Origin: an uncultured Eubacteriales bacterium
GTDB lineage: Bacteria > Bacillota > Clostridia > Oscillospirales > CAG-272
NCBI GenBank assembly: GCA_934401725.1
Contig: CAKRSS010000028.1
Coordinates: 1-26,395 of the forward strand
Direction of reading: 5' to 3'
DNA: 26,395 nucleotides
Shown: positions 14,140 through 22,523 of the stretch, piece by piece
How the letters are laid out: every line of letters begins with the position of its first letter
Position numbering within the stretch: position 1 is the first letter of the stretch
Program-made: the position numbers and the translations under genes
The notes under the pieces: model-generated
Databases searched by the model: none
What the model saw: only the letters and a program-made list of their open reading frames with translations
Told to the model about the DNA's origin: nothing

Positions 14140-16857
14140 TTATGCTTTGCTTATTGTGCTGTGTGCCTTGCGGTATGCCTGCTTGAAGTCGCGGGAATTC
14201 TCCTCGACGGGAAGAGTCTCGGCGGTGGGCATGGCGGGCTCGGCGAAGGTGGATGTGCCGTAGTAGGCGTTGAGGTACATCTGGCGTATCTCGCTCATGA
14301 GCGGGTAGCGCGGGTTAGCGCCGGTGCACTGGTCGTCGAACGCCTGCTCGGTCATTTCGTCGAGGCGGGCGAGGAAGTCGGCCTCGTCGATGTTGTAGTC
14401 GCGGATGGTGGCCTTGATGCCGACGCGCGCCTTGAGCTCGTTCACTGCCTTGATGAGGTTTTCGAGTTTCTCGGTGTCGTCGTTGCCGCCGAGGCCGAGC
14501 GTGTCGGCGATCTCAGCGTAGCGCGCCAGCGTGTGCGGGTGGTCGTACTGCGAGAAGGTGCCCATCTTGACGGGCGCCTCGGCCGCGTTGAAGCGCAGAA
14601 CCTGCTCAATCATGAGCGCGTTTGCGATACCGTGCGGCAGGTGGTGGAACGCGCCGAGCTTGTGCGCCATGGAGTGGCAGACGCCGAGGAAGGCGTTTGC
14701 GAACGCCATACCGGCCATGGTGGCGGCGTTGGCCATCTTCTCGCGGGCCTCGACGTCGGTCTGACCGTTGTCATAGGCGCGGGGCAGGTAGGTGAATATG
14801 GTCTGGAGCGCCTGCTTTGCAAGACCGTCGGTGTAGTCGGTGGCCATGACGGAGGCGTAGGCCTCGAGTGCGTGGGTCACGGCGTCGATACCGGAGGCGG
14901 CGGTGAGTCCGCGCGGTGCGCTCATGTGGAAATCGGTGTCGATGATGGCCATGTTGGGCAGCAGCTGGTAGTCGGCGAGCGGGTACTTGATGCCGCTGTG
15001 CTCGTCTGTGATGACGGCGAAGGGCGTGACCTCGGAGCCGGTACCTGCCGACGTCGGGATGGCGATGAAGTAGGCCTTCTCACCCATCTTGGGGAAGGTG
15101 TAGACGCGCTTGCGTATGTCGATGAAGCGCATGGCCATGTCCATAAAGTCGACCTCGGGGTGCTCGTACATCACCCACATAATCTTGGCCGCGTCCATGG
15201 CCGAGCCGCCGCCGAGAGCTATGATGCAGTCGGGTCTGAAGGAGTTCATCTGCTCGGTGCCCTGCTTTGCGCAGCCGAGCGTGGGGTCGGGAGCGACGTT
15301 GAAGAAGGTGGTGTGGACGATGCCCATTTCGTCGAGCTTGTCGGTGATGGGCTTGGTGTAGCCGTTCTGGTAGAGGAAGCTGTCGGTGACGATGAAGGCG
15401 CGCTTTTTGCCCATGACCGTCTTCAGCTCGTCGAGCGCGACGGGCAGGCAGCCCTTCTTGATGTAAACCTTTTCAGGCGCACGGAACCACAGCATATTTT
15501 CTCTCCTTTCGGCCACGGTCTTGATGTTGATGAGGTGCTTTACGCCGACGTTCTCGGACACGCTGTTGCCGCCCCAGGAGCCGCAGCCCAGCGTCAGCGA
15601 GGGGGCGAGCTTGAAGTTGTAGAGGTCGCCGATACCGCCCTGCGAGGAGGGGGTGTTGACGAGTATGCGGCAGGTCTTCATTCTTGCGGCGAACTCGTCG
15701 AGCTTTGCCTGCTCGGTGGCGACGTTGAGGTAGATGGAGGAGGTGTGACCGTAGCCGCCGTCGGCGATGAGGTGCTCGGCCTTGGAGAAGGCGTCCTCGA
15801 TGTCGTGCGCGCGGTACATTGCGAGCACGGGCGACAGCTTCTCATGCGCGAACTCCTCGGAGAGCTCGACGCTCTCGACCTCGCCTATAAGTATCTTGGT
15901 GCCCTCGGGCACGTGGACGTTGGCAAGCTCGGCGATCTTTGCGGCCTTCTGGCCGACGATCTTTGCGTTGAGCGCGCCGTTGATAATAATGGTTTTTCTG
16001 ACCTTCTCGGTCTCCTCGGGGGTGAGGAAGTAGCAGCCACGGTCGGCAAACTCGGTCTTGACTGCGTCGTACACGCCGTCCAGCACTATGACGGACTGCT
16101 CGGAGGCGCAGATCATGCCGTTATCGAAGGTTTTGGAGTGGATAATGGAGTTGACGGCCAGCACAACGTCGGCGGAGTCGTCGATGATGGCGGGCGTGTT
16201 GCCTGCGCCGACGCCCAGCGCGGGCTTGCCGGAGGAATAGGCCGCCTTGACCATGCCGGGGCCGCCGGTGGCGAGGATGATGTCGGCTTCCTTCATGAGG
16301 AGGTTGGTCATGTCGAGAGAGGGGATGTCGATCCATTCGATAATGCCCTCGGGAGCGCCCGCGCGAACCGCGGCCTCAAGCACAAGGCGGGCGGCGGCGA
16401 TGGTGGACTTCTTTGCTCTCGGATGGGGGCTGATTATGATGGCGTTGCGCGTCTTGAGCGCGATGAGGGTTTTGAAGATTGCGGTCGAGGTGGGGTTTGT
16501 GGTGGGGATGACGGCGGCGATGACGCCGAGCGGCTCGGCAATCTTCTTAATACCGTATGCGCGGTCCTCCTCGATGACGCCGCAGGTCTTGGTGTTGCGG
16601 TAGGCGTTGTAGATGTACTCGGCGGCGTAGTTGTTTTTGATTACCTTGTCCTCAACAACGCCCATGCCGGTCTCCTCGACGGCCATTTTGGCCAGCGGGA
16701 TACGCGCCTGGTTTGCGGCGATGGCGGCCGCTTTGAAGATGGCGTCGACCTGCTCCTGGGTGTAGGTCGCGAACTTTTTCTGCGCTGCTCTGACGCGGGA
16801 GATGGCCGCCTCCAGTGCCTCGACGCAGTCAATGACGGGTCTTGCTTGGTTTTCCAT
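14140..16857 (-). CDS. adhE: Bifunctional acetaldehyde-CoA/alcohol dehydrogenase
   Basis: A 905-residue fusion, close to the usual 870-900. The N-terminal CoA-dependent aldehyde dehydrogenase (about 1-440) reduces acetyl-CoA to acetaldehyde with NADH; its catalytic Cys is at about 250 in FDNGMICASEQS, and SPHPRAKKST is near 143-152. The C-terminal iron-dependent alcohol dehydrogenase (about 455-880) reduces acetaldehyde to ethanol. It shows GGGSAMDAAK for nucleotide binding and the metal-ligand His region HSMAHKLGAFHHLPHG. The enzyme regenerates NAD+ in fermentation and in other bacteria forms spirosome filaments. The ATG at 16857 follows GAGGAGG by about 5 bases. It starts 10 bases after rex, its usual repressor, so rex is co-transcribed with its target. 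Confidence 0.97.
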   Translation of the reverse strand: MENQARPVIDCVEALEAAISRVRAAQKKFATYTQEQVDAIFKAAAIAANQARIPLAKMAVEETGMGVVEDKVIKNNYAAEYIYNAYRNTKTCGVIEEDRAYGIKKIAEPLGVIAAVIPTTNPTSTAIFKTLIALKTRNAIIISPHPRAKKSTIAAARLVLEAAVRAGAPEGIIEWIDIPSLDMTNLLMKEADIILATGGPGMVKAAYSSGKPALGVGAGNTPAIIDDSADVVLAVNSIIHSKTFDNGMICASEQSVIVLDGVYDAVKTEFADRGCYFLTPEETEKVRKTIIINGALNAKIVGQKAAKIAELANVHVPEGTKILIGEVESVELSEEFAHEKLSPVLAMYRAHDIEDAFSKAEHLIADGGYGHTSSIYLNVATEQAKLDEFAARMKTCRILVNTPSSQGGIGDLYNFKLAPSLTLGCGSWGGNSVSENVGVKHLINIKTVAERRENMLWFRAPEKVYIKKGCLPVALDELKTVMGKKRAFIVTDSFLYQNGYTKPITDKLDEMGIVHTTFFNVAPDPTLGCAKQGTEQMNSFRPDCIIALGGGSAMDAAKIMWVMYEHPEVDFMDMAMRFIDIRKRVYTFPKMGEKAYFIAIPTSAGTGSEVTPFAVITDEHSGIKYPLADYQLLPNMAIIDTDFHMSAPRGLTAASGIDAVTHALEAYASVMATDYTDGLAKQALQTIFTYLPRAYDNGQTDVEAREKMANAATMAGMAFANAFLGVCHSMAHKLGAFHHLPHGIANALMIEQVLRFNAAEAPVKMGTFSQYDHPHTLARYAEIADTLGLGGNDDTEKLENLIKAVNELKARVGIKATIRDYNIDEADFLARLDEMTEQAFDDQCTGANPRYPLMSEIRQMYLNAYYGTSTFAEPAMPTAETLPVEENSRDFKQAYRKAHSTISKA

Positions 16858-16867
16858 ATAATCCTCC

Positions 16868-17473
16868 TCAGTTTGAATGAGTAATTTTGACTTTCTGATG
16901 CAGATGCGCCAGTGACGGCGCCATGTTTTCGTACTGAACCGTGACGTTCCCCGGCACGTTCAGCCGGACGGCGGAGAAGCACCAGATGGCGCGGACTCCG
17001 CTGCGCACGAGCAGGTCGGCGACCTCCTGCGCGGCGGCAGGCGGCGTGGTTATGATGCCGATTTCGACCTGGTGCAGCGAGCAATAGGACGGGAGGCTGT
17101 CGAGCGGCAGGACTTCGTCCGACAGCTTGGCGGGGTTGTTGTCGAAGGCGCGGCGGAGCGTGATGCCGTAATCGGCGAAGCCGCCGAAGCCGAGCAGCGC
17201 CGAGCCGAGCTTACCCGCGCCTACTATGACCGCTTCGCACTCGGAGTTCTCGCCGAGCGCCGCGCGCAGCGCCGCGGACAACTCGCCGACGTTATACCCG
17301 ACGCGGGGCTTGCCGCCCCCGCACACGGCGGACAGATCCTTACGCACCTGAACCTCGCCGAGTCCGAGCCCGCGTGCGACGGAGGTCGCCGAGATATATT
17401 CCGTTCGCGGCGGCAGGCTTTTGAGGTATTCGAGGTACCCCGGCAGTCTGCCGATGGTGGCTTTTGAGAGCAT
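16868..17473 (-). CDS. rex: Redox-sensing transcriptional repressor Rex
   Basis: A 201-residue cytoplasmic repressor that binds DNA when NAD+ dominates and releases it when NADH rises. The N-terminal winged helix (about 1-75) includes ISATSVARGLGLGEVQVRKD and the VGYNV segment. The Rossmann domain follows, with the dinucleotide loop VIVGAGKLGSALLGF at about 82-96 and FDNNPAK after it. The C-terminal domain-swapped helix is present, so the gene looks complete. GGAGG lies 6 bases before ATG 17473, with a SigA-like promoter above. As first gene of an operon containing adhE and hydrogenase genes, it fits the known role of Rex in controlling fermentation. I did not find a convincing Rex box, TTGTTAA-N4-TTAACAA, upstream. 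Confidence 0.94.
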   Translation of the reverse strand: MLSKATIGRLPGYLEYLKSLPPRTEYISATSVARGLGLGEVQVRKDLSAVCGGGKPRVGYNVGELSAALRAALGENSECEAVIVGAGKLGSALLGFGGFADYGITLRRAFDNNPAKLSDEVLPLDSLPSYCSLHQVEIGIITTPPAAAQEVADLLVRSGVRAIWCFSAVRLNVPGNVTVQYENMAPSLAHLHQKVKITHSN

Positions 17474-17502
17474 AGTCAGCCTCCTTCCTTGTTACTGACA
17501 CT

Positions 17503-17531
17503 ATTTTAACACATTTCTTTCGGGGTTTCAA
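17503..17531 (-). promoter_or_regulatory. SigA-type promoter of the rex-adhE-hydrogenase operon
   Basis: On the minus strand, TTGAAA (17526-17531) is followed after 17 bases by TAAAAT (17503-17508), about 30 bases before the rex ATG. TTGTTA (17489-17494) and TAACA (17507-17511) lie here in inverted orientation but 12 bases apart, wider than a normal Rex box, so operator status is unclear. Confidence 0.7.
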
Positions 17532-17623
17532 GTACTAATATTGCATATCGGTATTATCAATATCGATATACCCTATACCGATTGGGAAATTGTGCTTTTT
17601 TGCGTGGAAGGGCGGCGGGGCTC

Positions 17624-17652
17624 TTGCCACGGGGGGAGGTTTATGATATAAT
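17624..17652 (+). promoter_or_regulatory. SigA-like promoter reading into the repeat region
   Basis: TTGCCA (17624-17629), 17-base spacer, TATAAT (17647-17652). It points away from rex into the 17.7-18.5 kb intergenic region. It could drive the 18507 nuclease gene from a distance or a noncoding transcript. Confidence 0.5.
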
Positions 17653-17693
17653 GTATTAAAAGGGTTTTTGGTGGCCGAACGTCGGCGGAAAAC

Positions 17694-17899
17694 GTTTTTT
17701 AAGAATAGTTCTTTGGCCTTGGCGGGCTCTCGCCGTGGCCGGCCTCCGACGTGTTCGAAGTGTACTTTTCTGCTATGCGGCAGAAAAGTACCAAAGAGAA
17801 CGCACCCAAGCGGGGGCGAACCTACGGATTCGCCCCCCTTGGGGATCCCCCCACTCCCGTGGGGATGGCTTAGGGGAGCGGAATCCGCCTCATTGGCGC
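17694..17899 (+). repeat. Dispersed intergenic repeat, copy A
   Basis: This stretch closely matches 26203-26395 (copy D). Bases 17745-17817 are identical to 26250-26322 over 73 bases, and similarity continues on both sides with small indels. It contains a palindrome, GTACTTTTCTGC...GCAGAAAAGTAC, around 17763-17791 and a second inverted pair of GGGGGCGAA-type sequence around 17813-17837. A frame starting at TTG/GTG 17668-17671 crosses it but encodes Arg/Pro/Gly-rich sequence typical of repeat DNA, so no gene is called. Confidence 0.85.
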
Positions 17900-18245
17900 A
17901 CGGCACCGGCGCGGCTCGGTCAAAATCGCTCTACCGCGCCTTTGCGGACGCACGGCTTTGTCCCCGGTTGTACGTTGTCTGGGGGTTCAGCTTAAATCGA
18001 TTTTCTGCTGGCAAAGTAGCTTGGTTGATGGCGGGCGGTCCCGCTCGTTGGTCTTGTAAAATTTTCATTCCAGCAACCATTTGTACCGCAGACGCTCCCA
18101 CCGGGATGCACGGAGGGCCGCCGAGGCGGGGCGTCAATGGTTAGCCTGCCCAGTGTGAGTTGCGGTGAGCTTTCCGGCGAGTATGAACGCGGACGCAGTG
18201 AGCTTCCCAAAAGGCGTCTTTCCGCCGGATGCTGACTTCGGCAAG
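17900..18245. other. Unassigned noncoding DNA between inverted repeat copies
   Basis: About 345 bases without a convincing gene, tRNA or terminator. The sequence is GC-rich with short inverted segments. Because it is bracketed by copies A and B in opposite orientation, it may be the interior of one larger element or a structured RNA. I see no protein-coding signature. Confidence 0.4.
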
Positions 18246-18478
18246 GGTGAGCACGTACCCCTCACGCATCCCCACGGGAGTGGGGGAGTCCAGAGGGGGC
18301 GAACCGTAGGTTAGCCCTCTCTGGGGCGACTCTTTTGAAGATAATTATGCCTTCGGCATAATTATCTTGTTCTTTCTCTGCTCGCGGCAGAAAAGTACAG
18401 TTAAATCTCGTCCCGCGGACGTTGTGGCGTGCCCTTTCAAGGCCTCAGAACTTATTCCGCATACGTTCATATGCAATA
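18246..18478 (-). repeat. Dispersed intergenic repeat, copy B (inverted)
   Basis: In reverse orientation, 18271-18315 is an exact 45-base match to the complement of 26321-26365 in copy D. Further on, GCGGCAGAAAAGTACA and the sequence ending CATATGCAATA parallel copy C. A perfect hairpin, GATAATTATGCC-TTC-GGCATAATTATC (about 18340-18366), lies inside. Copies A and B face each other across about 345 bases. Confidence 0.8.
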
Positions 18479-18506
18479 GAACATAACATTTCGGAGATAG
18501 AAACCT

Positions 18507-19664
18507 ATGTTAAAAATCTTCCATACCGCTGACCTGCATCTCGATAGCCCCTTCTCCTCGCTGCCGCCGTCCGTGGCGGAAAAACGGCGGGAGGAGCTGC
18601 GCAGGGTGTTCGTCGGCATGATGCAGACGGCAGCCGATGAAAATGTCGACCTCGTGCTCTGCCCCGGAGACCTGTTCGACGGCGGGTTCGTCAGTAAGGA
18701 GACTGTCCGCGTGCTCTGCGATGGCTTCGGGCGGCTGCGCTGTCCCGTCGTCATCTGCCCCGGCAACCACGACCCGTATACGCCGCAGAGCGTCTACGCC
18801 TCGGGCAAGCTGCCCGGTAACGTCCGCGTTTTCCGCGAGGAGACGCCGTCCTCCTTCGACTTTCCCGAGCTCGGCGTAGACGTCTGGGGCGCGGCCTTCA
18901 CCCGCCCGTTTATGGAAAACCCGCCGATGGTGCGTGTCCCCGCGCTCGGCAGCGATAAAATTCACATACTCTGCCAGCACGGCGACACGCGCAGCCCGCT
19001 GTCCAAAACCTGCCCGCTCAACCCGCGCGACATCGCCTACCGCGGCTTTACATACGCCGCGCTCGGTCATATCCACGTGCCGGGCGAGCCCGAGGTGCTG
19101 TCGGGAACGGCGGGGACGACCACCGTCGCCTACAGCGGCTGTCCCATGGGACGCAGTTTCGACGAGCCGGGCTTCGGCGGCGCGCTGATGGTCACAATCG
19201 ACCGCGACCGTCGCGTCACCGTCGAGCGCCGCCGCGTCGCCGATAAGCGCTACATGGTCGAGCAGCTCGACGTCACCGGGCTCGATTCCGGCGTCGACGT
19301 CGCCGCCCGCCTGCGCGCAATGCTCGGTGAGAAGGGCTACGGCCGCGAAACGTCGCTGCGCGTCATACTGCGCGGCGAGGTCGCGCCGACGGTCGCGTTT
19401 TCCTGCAAGGCAATCGCCCGCGCGTGCGGCGACGGGCTCGAATACCTCGAGCTGCGCGACAGGACGCTGCCCGTCTTTGAGGCGGAATATCTCGAGAGCG
19501 ACATGACGCTGCGCGGCGCGCTCTACCGCGAGCTGCTGCCGCGTCTGCGCGAGGGGAGCGAGGCCGAGCGGTCGGTCGCCGCGGACGCACTGCGCGCCGG
19601 ACTCGCCGCGATAGACGGCCGGGCGATACTGCCCGACGCGCCGTCAGTGGAGGTGGACGAATGA
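18507..19664 (+). CDS. SbcD/YhaO-like metallophosphoesterase (DNA repair nuclease subunit)
   Basis: A 385-residue calcineurin-like phosphoesterase with the Mre11/SbcD signature: ADLHLD (D9, H11), PGDLFDGG (D55), PGNHDPY (N87, H88, D89), CQHGD (H158) and LGHIH (187-190). These bind two Mn ions and cleave DNA ends or hairpins. Residues beyond about 230 form a smaller C-terminal domain. A ribosome site GGAG lies about 10 bases before ATG 18507. Its stop overlaps the SbcC/YhaN-like ATPase start by 4 bases (ATGA), matching the usual two-subunit complex. The length and partner fit the YhaO-YhaN type at least as well as classical SbcD-SbcC, so I leave the symbol empty. The promoter is not clear; the upstream kilobase is repeat DNA. 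Confidence 0.92.
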   Translation: MLKIFHTADLHLDSPFSSLPPSVAEKRREELRRVFVGMMQTAADENVDLVLCPGDLFDGGFVSKETVRVLCDGFGRLRCPVVICPGNHDPYTPQSVYASGKLPGNVRVFREETPSSFDFPELGVDVWGAAFTRPFMENPPMVRVPALGSDKIHILCQHGDTRSPLSKTCPLNPRDIAYRGFTYAALGHIHVPGEPEVLSGTAGTTTVAYSGCPMGRSFDEPGFGGALMVTIDRDRRVTVERRRVADKRYMVEQLDVTGLDSGVDVAARLRAMLGEKGYGRETSLRVILRGEVAPTVAFSCKAIARACGDGLEYLELRDRTLPVFEAEYLESDMTLRGALYRELLPRLREGSEAERSVAADALRAGLAAIDGRAILPDAPSVEVDE

Positions 19665-22186
19665 AACTTTTGAAATTGCAGATAACAGAGTTCGGCGGCC
19701 TGCGCGACACAGTGCTCGAGCCGGGCGCGGGACTCAATATAATTGAAGGCGACAACGAGTCGGGCAAGTCGACGGTGCTGGCCTTCATACGCTTCATGCT
19801 GTACGGCCTCGGCGGCCGCGCGGGCGGCAGTGAGCCGTCGGACAAGGAGCGCTACCCCAGCTGGGCGGGCGGCCGCGCGGCGGGTATTATGACGCTCACC
19901 ACCTCGGACGGCCGCCGTTGGCGTATCGAGCGCGAGGGCGTTATAACCCACACCGCGCGCGGCGACAGCTACAACGAAAAGCCCGTCCGCATATTCGATG
20001 ACGAAACGGGCGAGCTTGTCCACCGCGGACAGTGCCCCGGCGAGCTGTTTTTGGGGCTGTCCGTGCAGAATTTCAACAGTACCTGCGCCGTGGCGCAGCT
20101 CAAAAACACCGAGCTCGGCGCAGGCGAGCTGGGCAACGGCATCGAGAACATGCTGCGCTCGGCGGACGAGGGCGTCAGCGTCCCGCGCGTCTGCAAGCGC
20201 CTCGAGGACGCACGGCGCGAGCTGATACACAAAACCGGCCGCGGAGGTCGGATATACGACCTCAAATGCGAGTGCGAGCGGTTAGGCGAGCAGCTTGAGC
20301 GCGCCGAGAGCAACGCGCGGTCGGTTGTCGAGCTTGAGACGCTGCTCGGCGAATGCCGGGAAAAGACGGATGCCGCCGCCGCCGAGTCGGCAAAGCTGGA
20401 CGAGATATGGGAGCGCAGCGAGGCGTGGCTGGTACTCGGCCGCTTTGAGCGCCGCGACGAGGAGACGCGTGCGCTTGCCGAGCGCCGGGAGACGCTGGCC
20501 GGGCTCGAGGCGTCGGCGTTTCCGGGCGGGTATCTGCCGCCCGACGGTTATGCGGACAGGCTCTCCGAGTCGGCCGAGCGGCTGAACGCCGCCGATGCGG
20601 CGCTGCGTCAGGCGGAACTGCGGTGTGAGCAGCACGCCGCCCTGCCGACCTACGACGCACACCTCGCCGACCGCGCCGACAAAATGGAGGCGGCAGGGCA
20701 GACCCGCGCCGTCATTACAGAGGAATATTCACGCCGCATGCGGTCGGTTTCGCGCCGCCGCGCGACGGGAACGCTGGCGCTGTCGGGCGGCTTCATCGCG
20801 CTTGCGACAGGCCTTGCGCTGCTGTTCATGCTCAAGCTGACGCTGCCCGGTGCGGCGGTCGCGGGCGCAGGGGCGCTGTGTCTCATACTCGGCGCGGCGC
20901 TGCTCTCGACGGTCGGGCGCGCGCGGCGTGAGGTGGCAAGCTACCTTTCCGGTCTTGGACTGGACGACGACCCCGGCGTCGCGGGGCTCGGACGGTATTT
21001 TGACGACTGCGCGGCGGCGTCCCGCGGGCGTGCGTCGCACGAATCGGCGGCTCGCGCGCTCGACGACGTGCGCAAAAACTGCCGCCGGACGCTCGACGGC
21101 GAGCTTGCCGCCGCACGGGAGCTTTTGCGCCCGTTTGAGGCGGAGCAGTCCGGTGCTGACGCGGAAAAGAAAAATGAGACCGGCGTTAAGCCGGGCGCGG
21201 GGCAGGGAAGCGCCGCACCCGCTCAACCGGGCACAATGCGTGGAAGTGCCGCCACCGGGTACTCAAGCGTGGCGTCGGGAAGTGCCACCGGGCACTCAAA
21301 TGCGGTGTCGGAGGCCGCCGTGGCTGTCAAAACGTCCGTGCACGACGAGTCCGCGTCGGTTTGCGCCGATCTGCGGCGTGCGGCGGCGGATTGCCGTCGG
21401 TTTGCGGGGCAGAGAAGCGAGCTTATGCGCGACATCGACTCGCGCGCTGCGGCGCTCGAACGGCTGAACGAAAGCCTCGGCGGCTACGATCGGCAGTTTT
21501 TGCAGAGCAAGGCGGCGCGGCTTGACCGCTCGGAGGTCATCGGGGACGAGGAGCACCGCCGCCGTCGCGACGAATGCGCCCGGGTTCTGCGCGAGGCCTA
21601 CGACAACCAGACGGCGCTTGAGCGCCGCATAGCGTTTGCCGAGGCGCAGGAGCAGTCGCCGGCGCGCGTCGCTGCGCAGCTGGACGCCGCGCGGGCGGAG
21701 CTTGGCCGTCTCGAGCACAAGGCGGACGCCATGACGCTGGCTCTCGAGGCGATAAATTCGGCGAGCGGGCAGCTGCGGCGCGGCTTTACCCCGGCGCTCC
21801 GTGCCGAGGCGCAGAAGCTGCTGACCGTATTCACGGACGGCGGGCTCGACCGGATCGGGATCTCGGACGATTTTGCGCTGTCCGCCCAGCTTGACGGCGC
21901 GACGCGCCCGGCATCGCTGCTCAGCGGCGGCACGCGGGACGCAGTCTACCTCGCGGTGCGTTTTGCGCTGACGCGGCTGTTGTGTCGCGATGAGCTCCCG
22001 CCGCTGCTGCTTGATGAGTCGCTGACGCAGCTCGACGACCGCCGTGCGGGGCACGTCCTCGACATACTCGGCGGTTGGTGTCGCGCGGGCGGGCAGTGCC
22101 TGCTGTTCACCTGTCACGGCCGGGAGGCGGAGATGGCCGCCGGGCGTGGGGAAGTGAGCGTATTGCATATGCCCGTGTGCGGATAA
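19661..22186 (+). CDS. SbcC/YhaN-like AAA+ ATPase with coiled coils
   Basis: An 841-residue SMC/Rad50-type ATPase. Walker A is GDNESGKST at 30-38. The ABC signature LSGGTRD is at about 754-760. Walker B is PLLLDE, ending at D785-E786, with the D-loop SLTQLDD after it. Long Glu/Arg/Ala-rich helical arms fill about 195-370 and 430-740. A hydrophobic double segment at about 373-418 sits where classical SbcC has its zinc hook; no CxxC hook is present, so it resembles YhaN, where membrane-type segments occur. It would bind and process DNA ends with the nuclease encoded just upstream. Residues about 498-555 are an unusual Gly/Ala/Ser/Pro-rich insert breaking the coil, encoded by degenerate DNA repeats. 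A terminator pair follows. Confidence 0.9.
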   Translation: MKLLKLQITEFGGLRDTVLEPGAGLNIIEGDNESGKSTVLAFIRFMLYGLGGRAGGSEPSDKERYPSWAGGRAAGIMTLTTSDGRRWRIEREGVITHTARGDSYNEKPVRIFDDETGELVHRGQCPGELFLGLSVQNFNSTCAVAQLKNTELGAGELGNGIENMLRSADEGVSVPRVCKRLEDARRELIHKTGRGGRIYDLKCECERLGEQLERAESNARSVVELETLLGECREKTDAAAAESAKLDEIWERSEAWLVLGRFERRDEETRALAERRETLAGLEASAFPGGYLPPDGYADRLSESAERLNAADAALRQAELRCEQHAALPTYDAHLADRADKMEAAGQTRAVITEEYSRRMRSVSRRRATGTLALSGGFIALATGLALLFMLKLTLPGAAVAGAGALCLILGAALLSTVGRARREVASYLSGLGLDDDPGVAGLGRYFDDCAAASRGRASHESAARALDDVRKNCRRTLDGELAAARELLRPFEAEQSGADAEKKNETGVKPGAGQGSAAPAQPGTMRGSAATGYSSVASGSATGHSNAVSEAAVAVKTSVHDESASVCADLRRAAADCRRFAGQRSELMRDIDSRAAALERLNESLGGYDRQFLQSKAARLDRSEVIGDEEHRRRRDECARVLREAYDNQTALERRIAFAEAQEQSPARVAAQLDAARAELGRLEHKADAMTLALEAINSASGQLRRGFTPALRAEAQKLLTVFTDGGLDRIGISDDFALSAQLDGATRPASLLSGGTRDAVYLAVRFALTRLLCRDELPPLLLDESLTQLDDRRAGHVLDILGGWCRAGGQCLLFTCHGREAEMAAGRGEVSVLHMPVCG
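21181..21312 (+). repeat. Degenerate short tandem repeats inside the ATPase gene
   Basis: Three imperfect units of roughly 32-36 bases begin GGAAGYGCC at about 21207, 21242 and 21279; units two and three share ACCGGG-ACTCAA and a following GCGTGGCGTC/GCGGTGTC. They encode the Gly/Ser/Ala-rich insert of the YhaN-like protein and keep its frame. Confidence 0.6.
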
Positions 22187-22209
22187 TTTGATTTAAGGCA
22201 TCACCGCGC

Positions 22210-22242
22210 AATGCCCGAGTGGCACACTTGCCGGGCATTTTT
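22210..22242 (+). terminator. Rho-independent terminator after the YhaN-like gene
   Basis: AATGCCCG (22210-22217) pairs with CGGGCATT (22232-22239), with an inner AGTG/CACT pair, followed by TTTTT (22238-22242). It lies 24 bases after the ATPase stop. Confidence 0.8.
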
Positions 22243-22255
22243 CCGTCATATTTTA

Positions 22256-22300
22256 CAAAAATACGCAGGCTGTAGCTCAGCTACAGCCTGCGTATTTTTG
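22256..22300. terminator. Second, bidirectional hairpin terminator
   Basis: A perfect 21-bp stem (22256-22276 with 22280-22300) and a TCA loop. The arms end in five A or five T, so it can act on either strand. No minus-strand gene lies close by, so it probably reinforces the first terminator. Confidence 0.85.
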
Positions 22301-22369
22301 TTTCATCTGACGAAAAATCTGACTGCGCAATTGCACCATCGGAATTACGCGGAGAAGCCTTGAATTTGA

Positions 22370-22511
22370 CTATGCCGAGGGCATAATTAATTATCTTGTT
22401 TTTTCTCTGCTTGCGGCAGAAAAGTACACTTCCTAACGTCCCGCAGAGGTTATGGCGAGTGCCCCCTCGGGCCAAAGAACTTTTCTTAACAGCGCAGGGA
22501 CATATGCAATA
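22370..22511 (-). repeat. Dispersed intergenic repeat, copy C (inverted)
   Basis: Shares with copy B the stretch around GGCATAATTA, TCTTGTT, TTTCTCTGCT and GCGGCAGAAAAGTACA. Its complement matches the beginning of copy D, including ATTG-CATATG, TAAGAAA and GTTCTTT. It is shorter than A, B and D, lacking the GGGGGCGAACC section. Confidence 0.75.
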
Positions 22512-22523
22512 CGCCCATCCCCC

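Noticed and set aside
13330..16884. A 1184-codon open frame on the plus strand opposite adhE and the kinase gene
   Set aside because: It is antisense to well-recognised genes, and its protein is Val/Gly/Asp/His-rich with no domain. GC-rich codon use removes stops in this frame.
17489..17511. Possible Rex operator, TTGTTA and TAACA inverted halves
   Set aside because: The halves are 12 bases apart, whereas a Rex box has 6 between these hexamers; it may be chance.
17668..18144. A 158-codon frame after the 17624 promoter
   Set aside because: It starts with TTG/GTG and crosses repeat copy A. The composition is Arg/Pro/Gly-rich with no domain, so it looks like a spurious frame in repeat DNA.
17694..18478. 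CRISPR array or simple insertion sequence
   Set aside because: There are no regular spacers and no transposase frame; repeats are long, partial and inverted.
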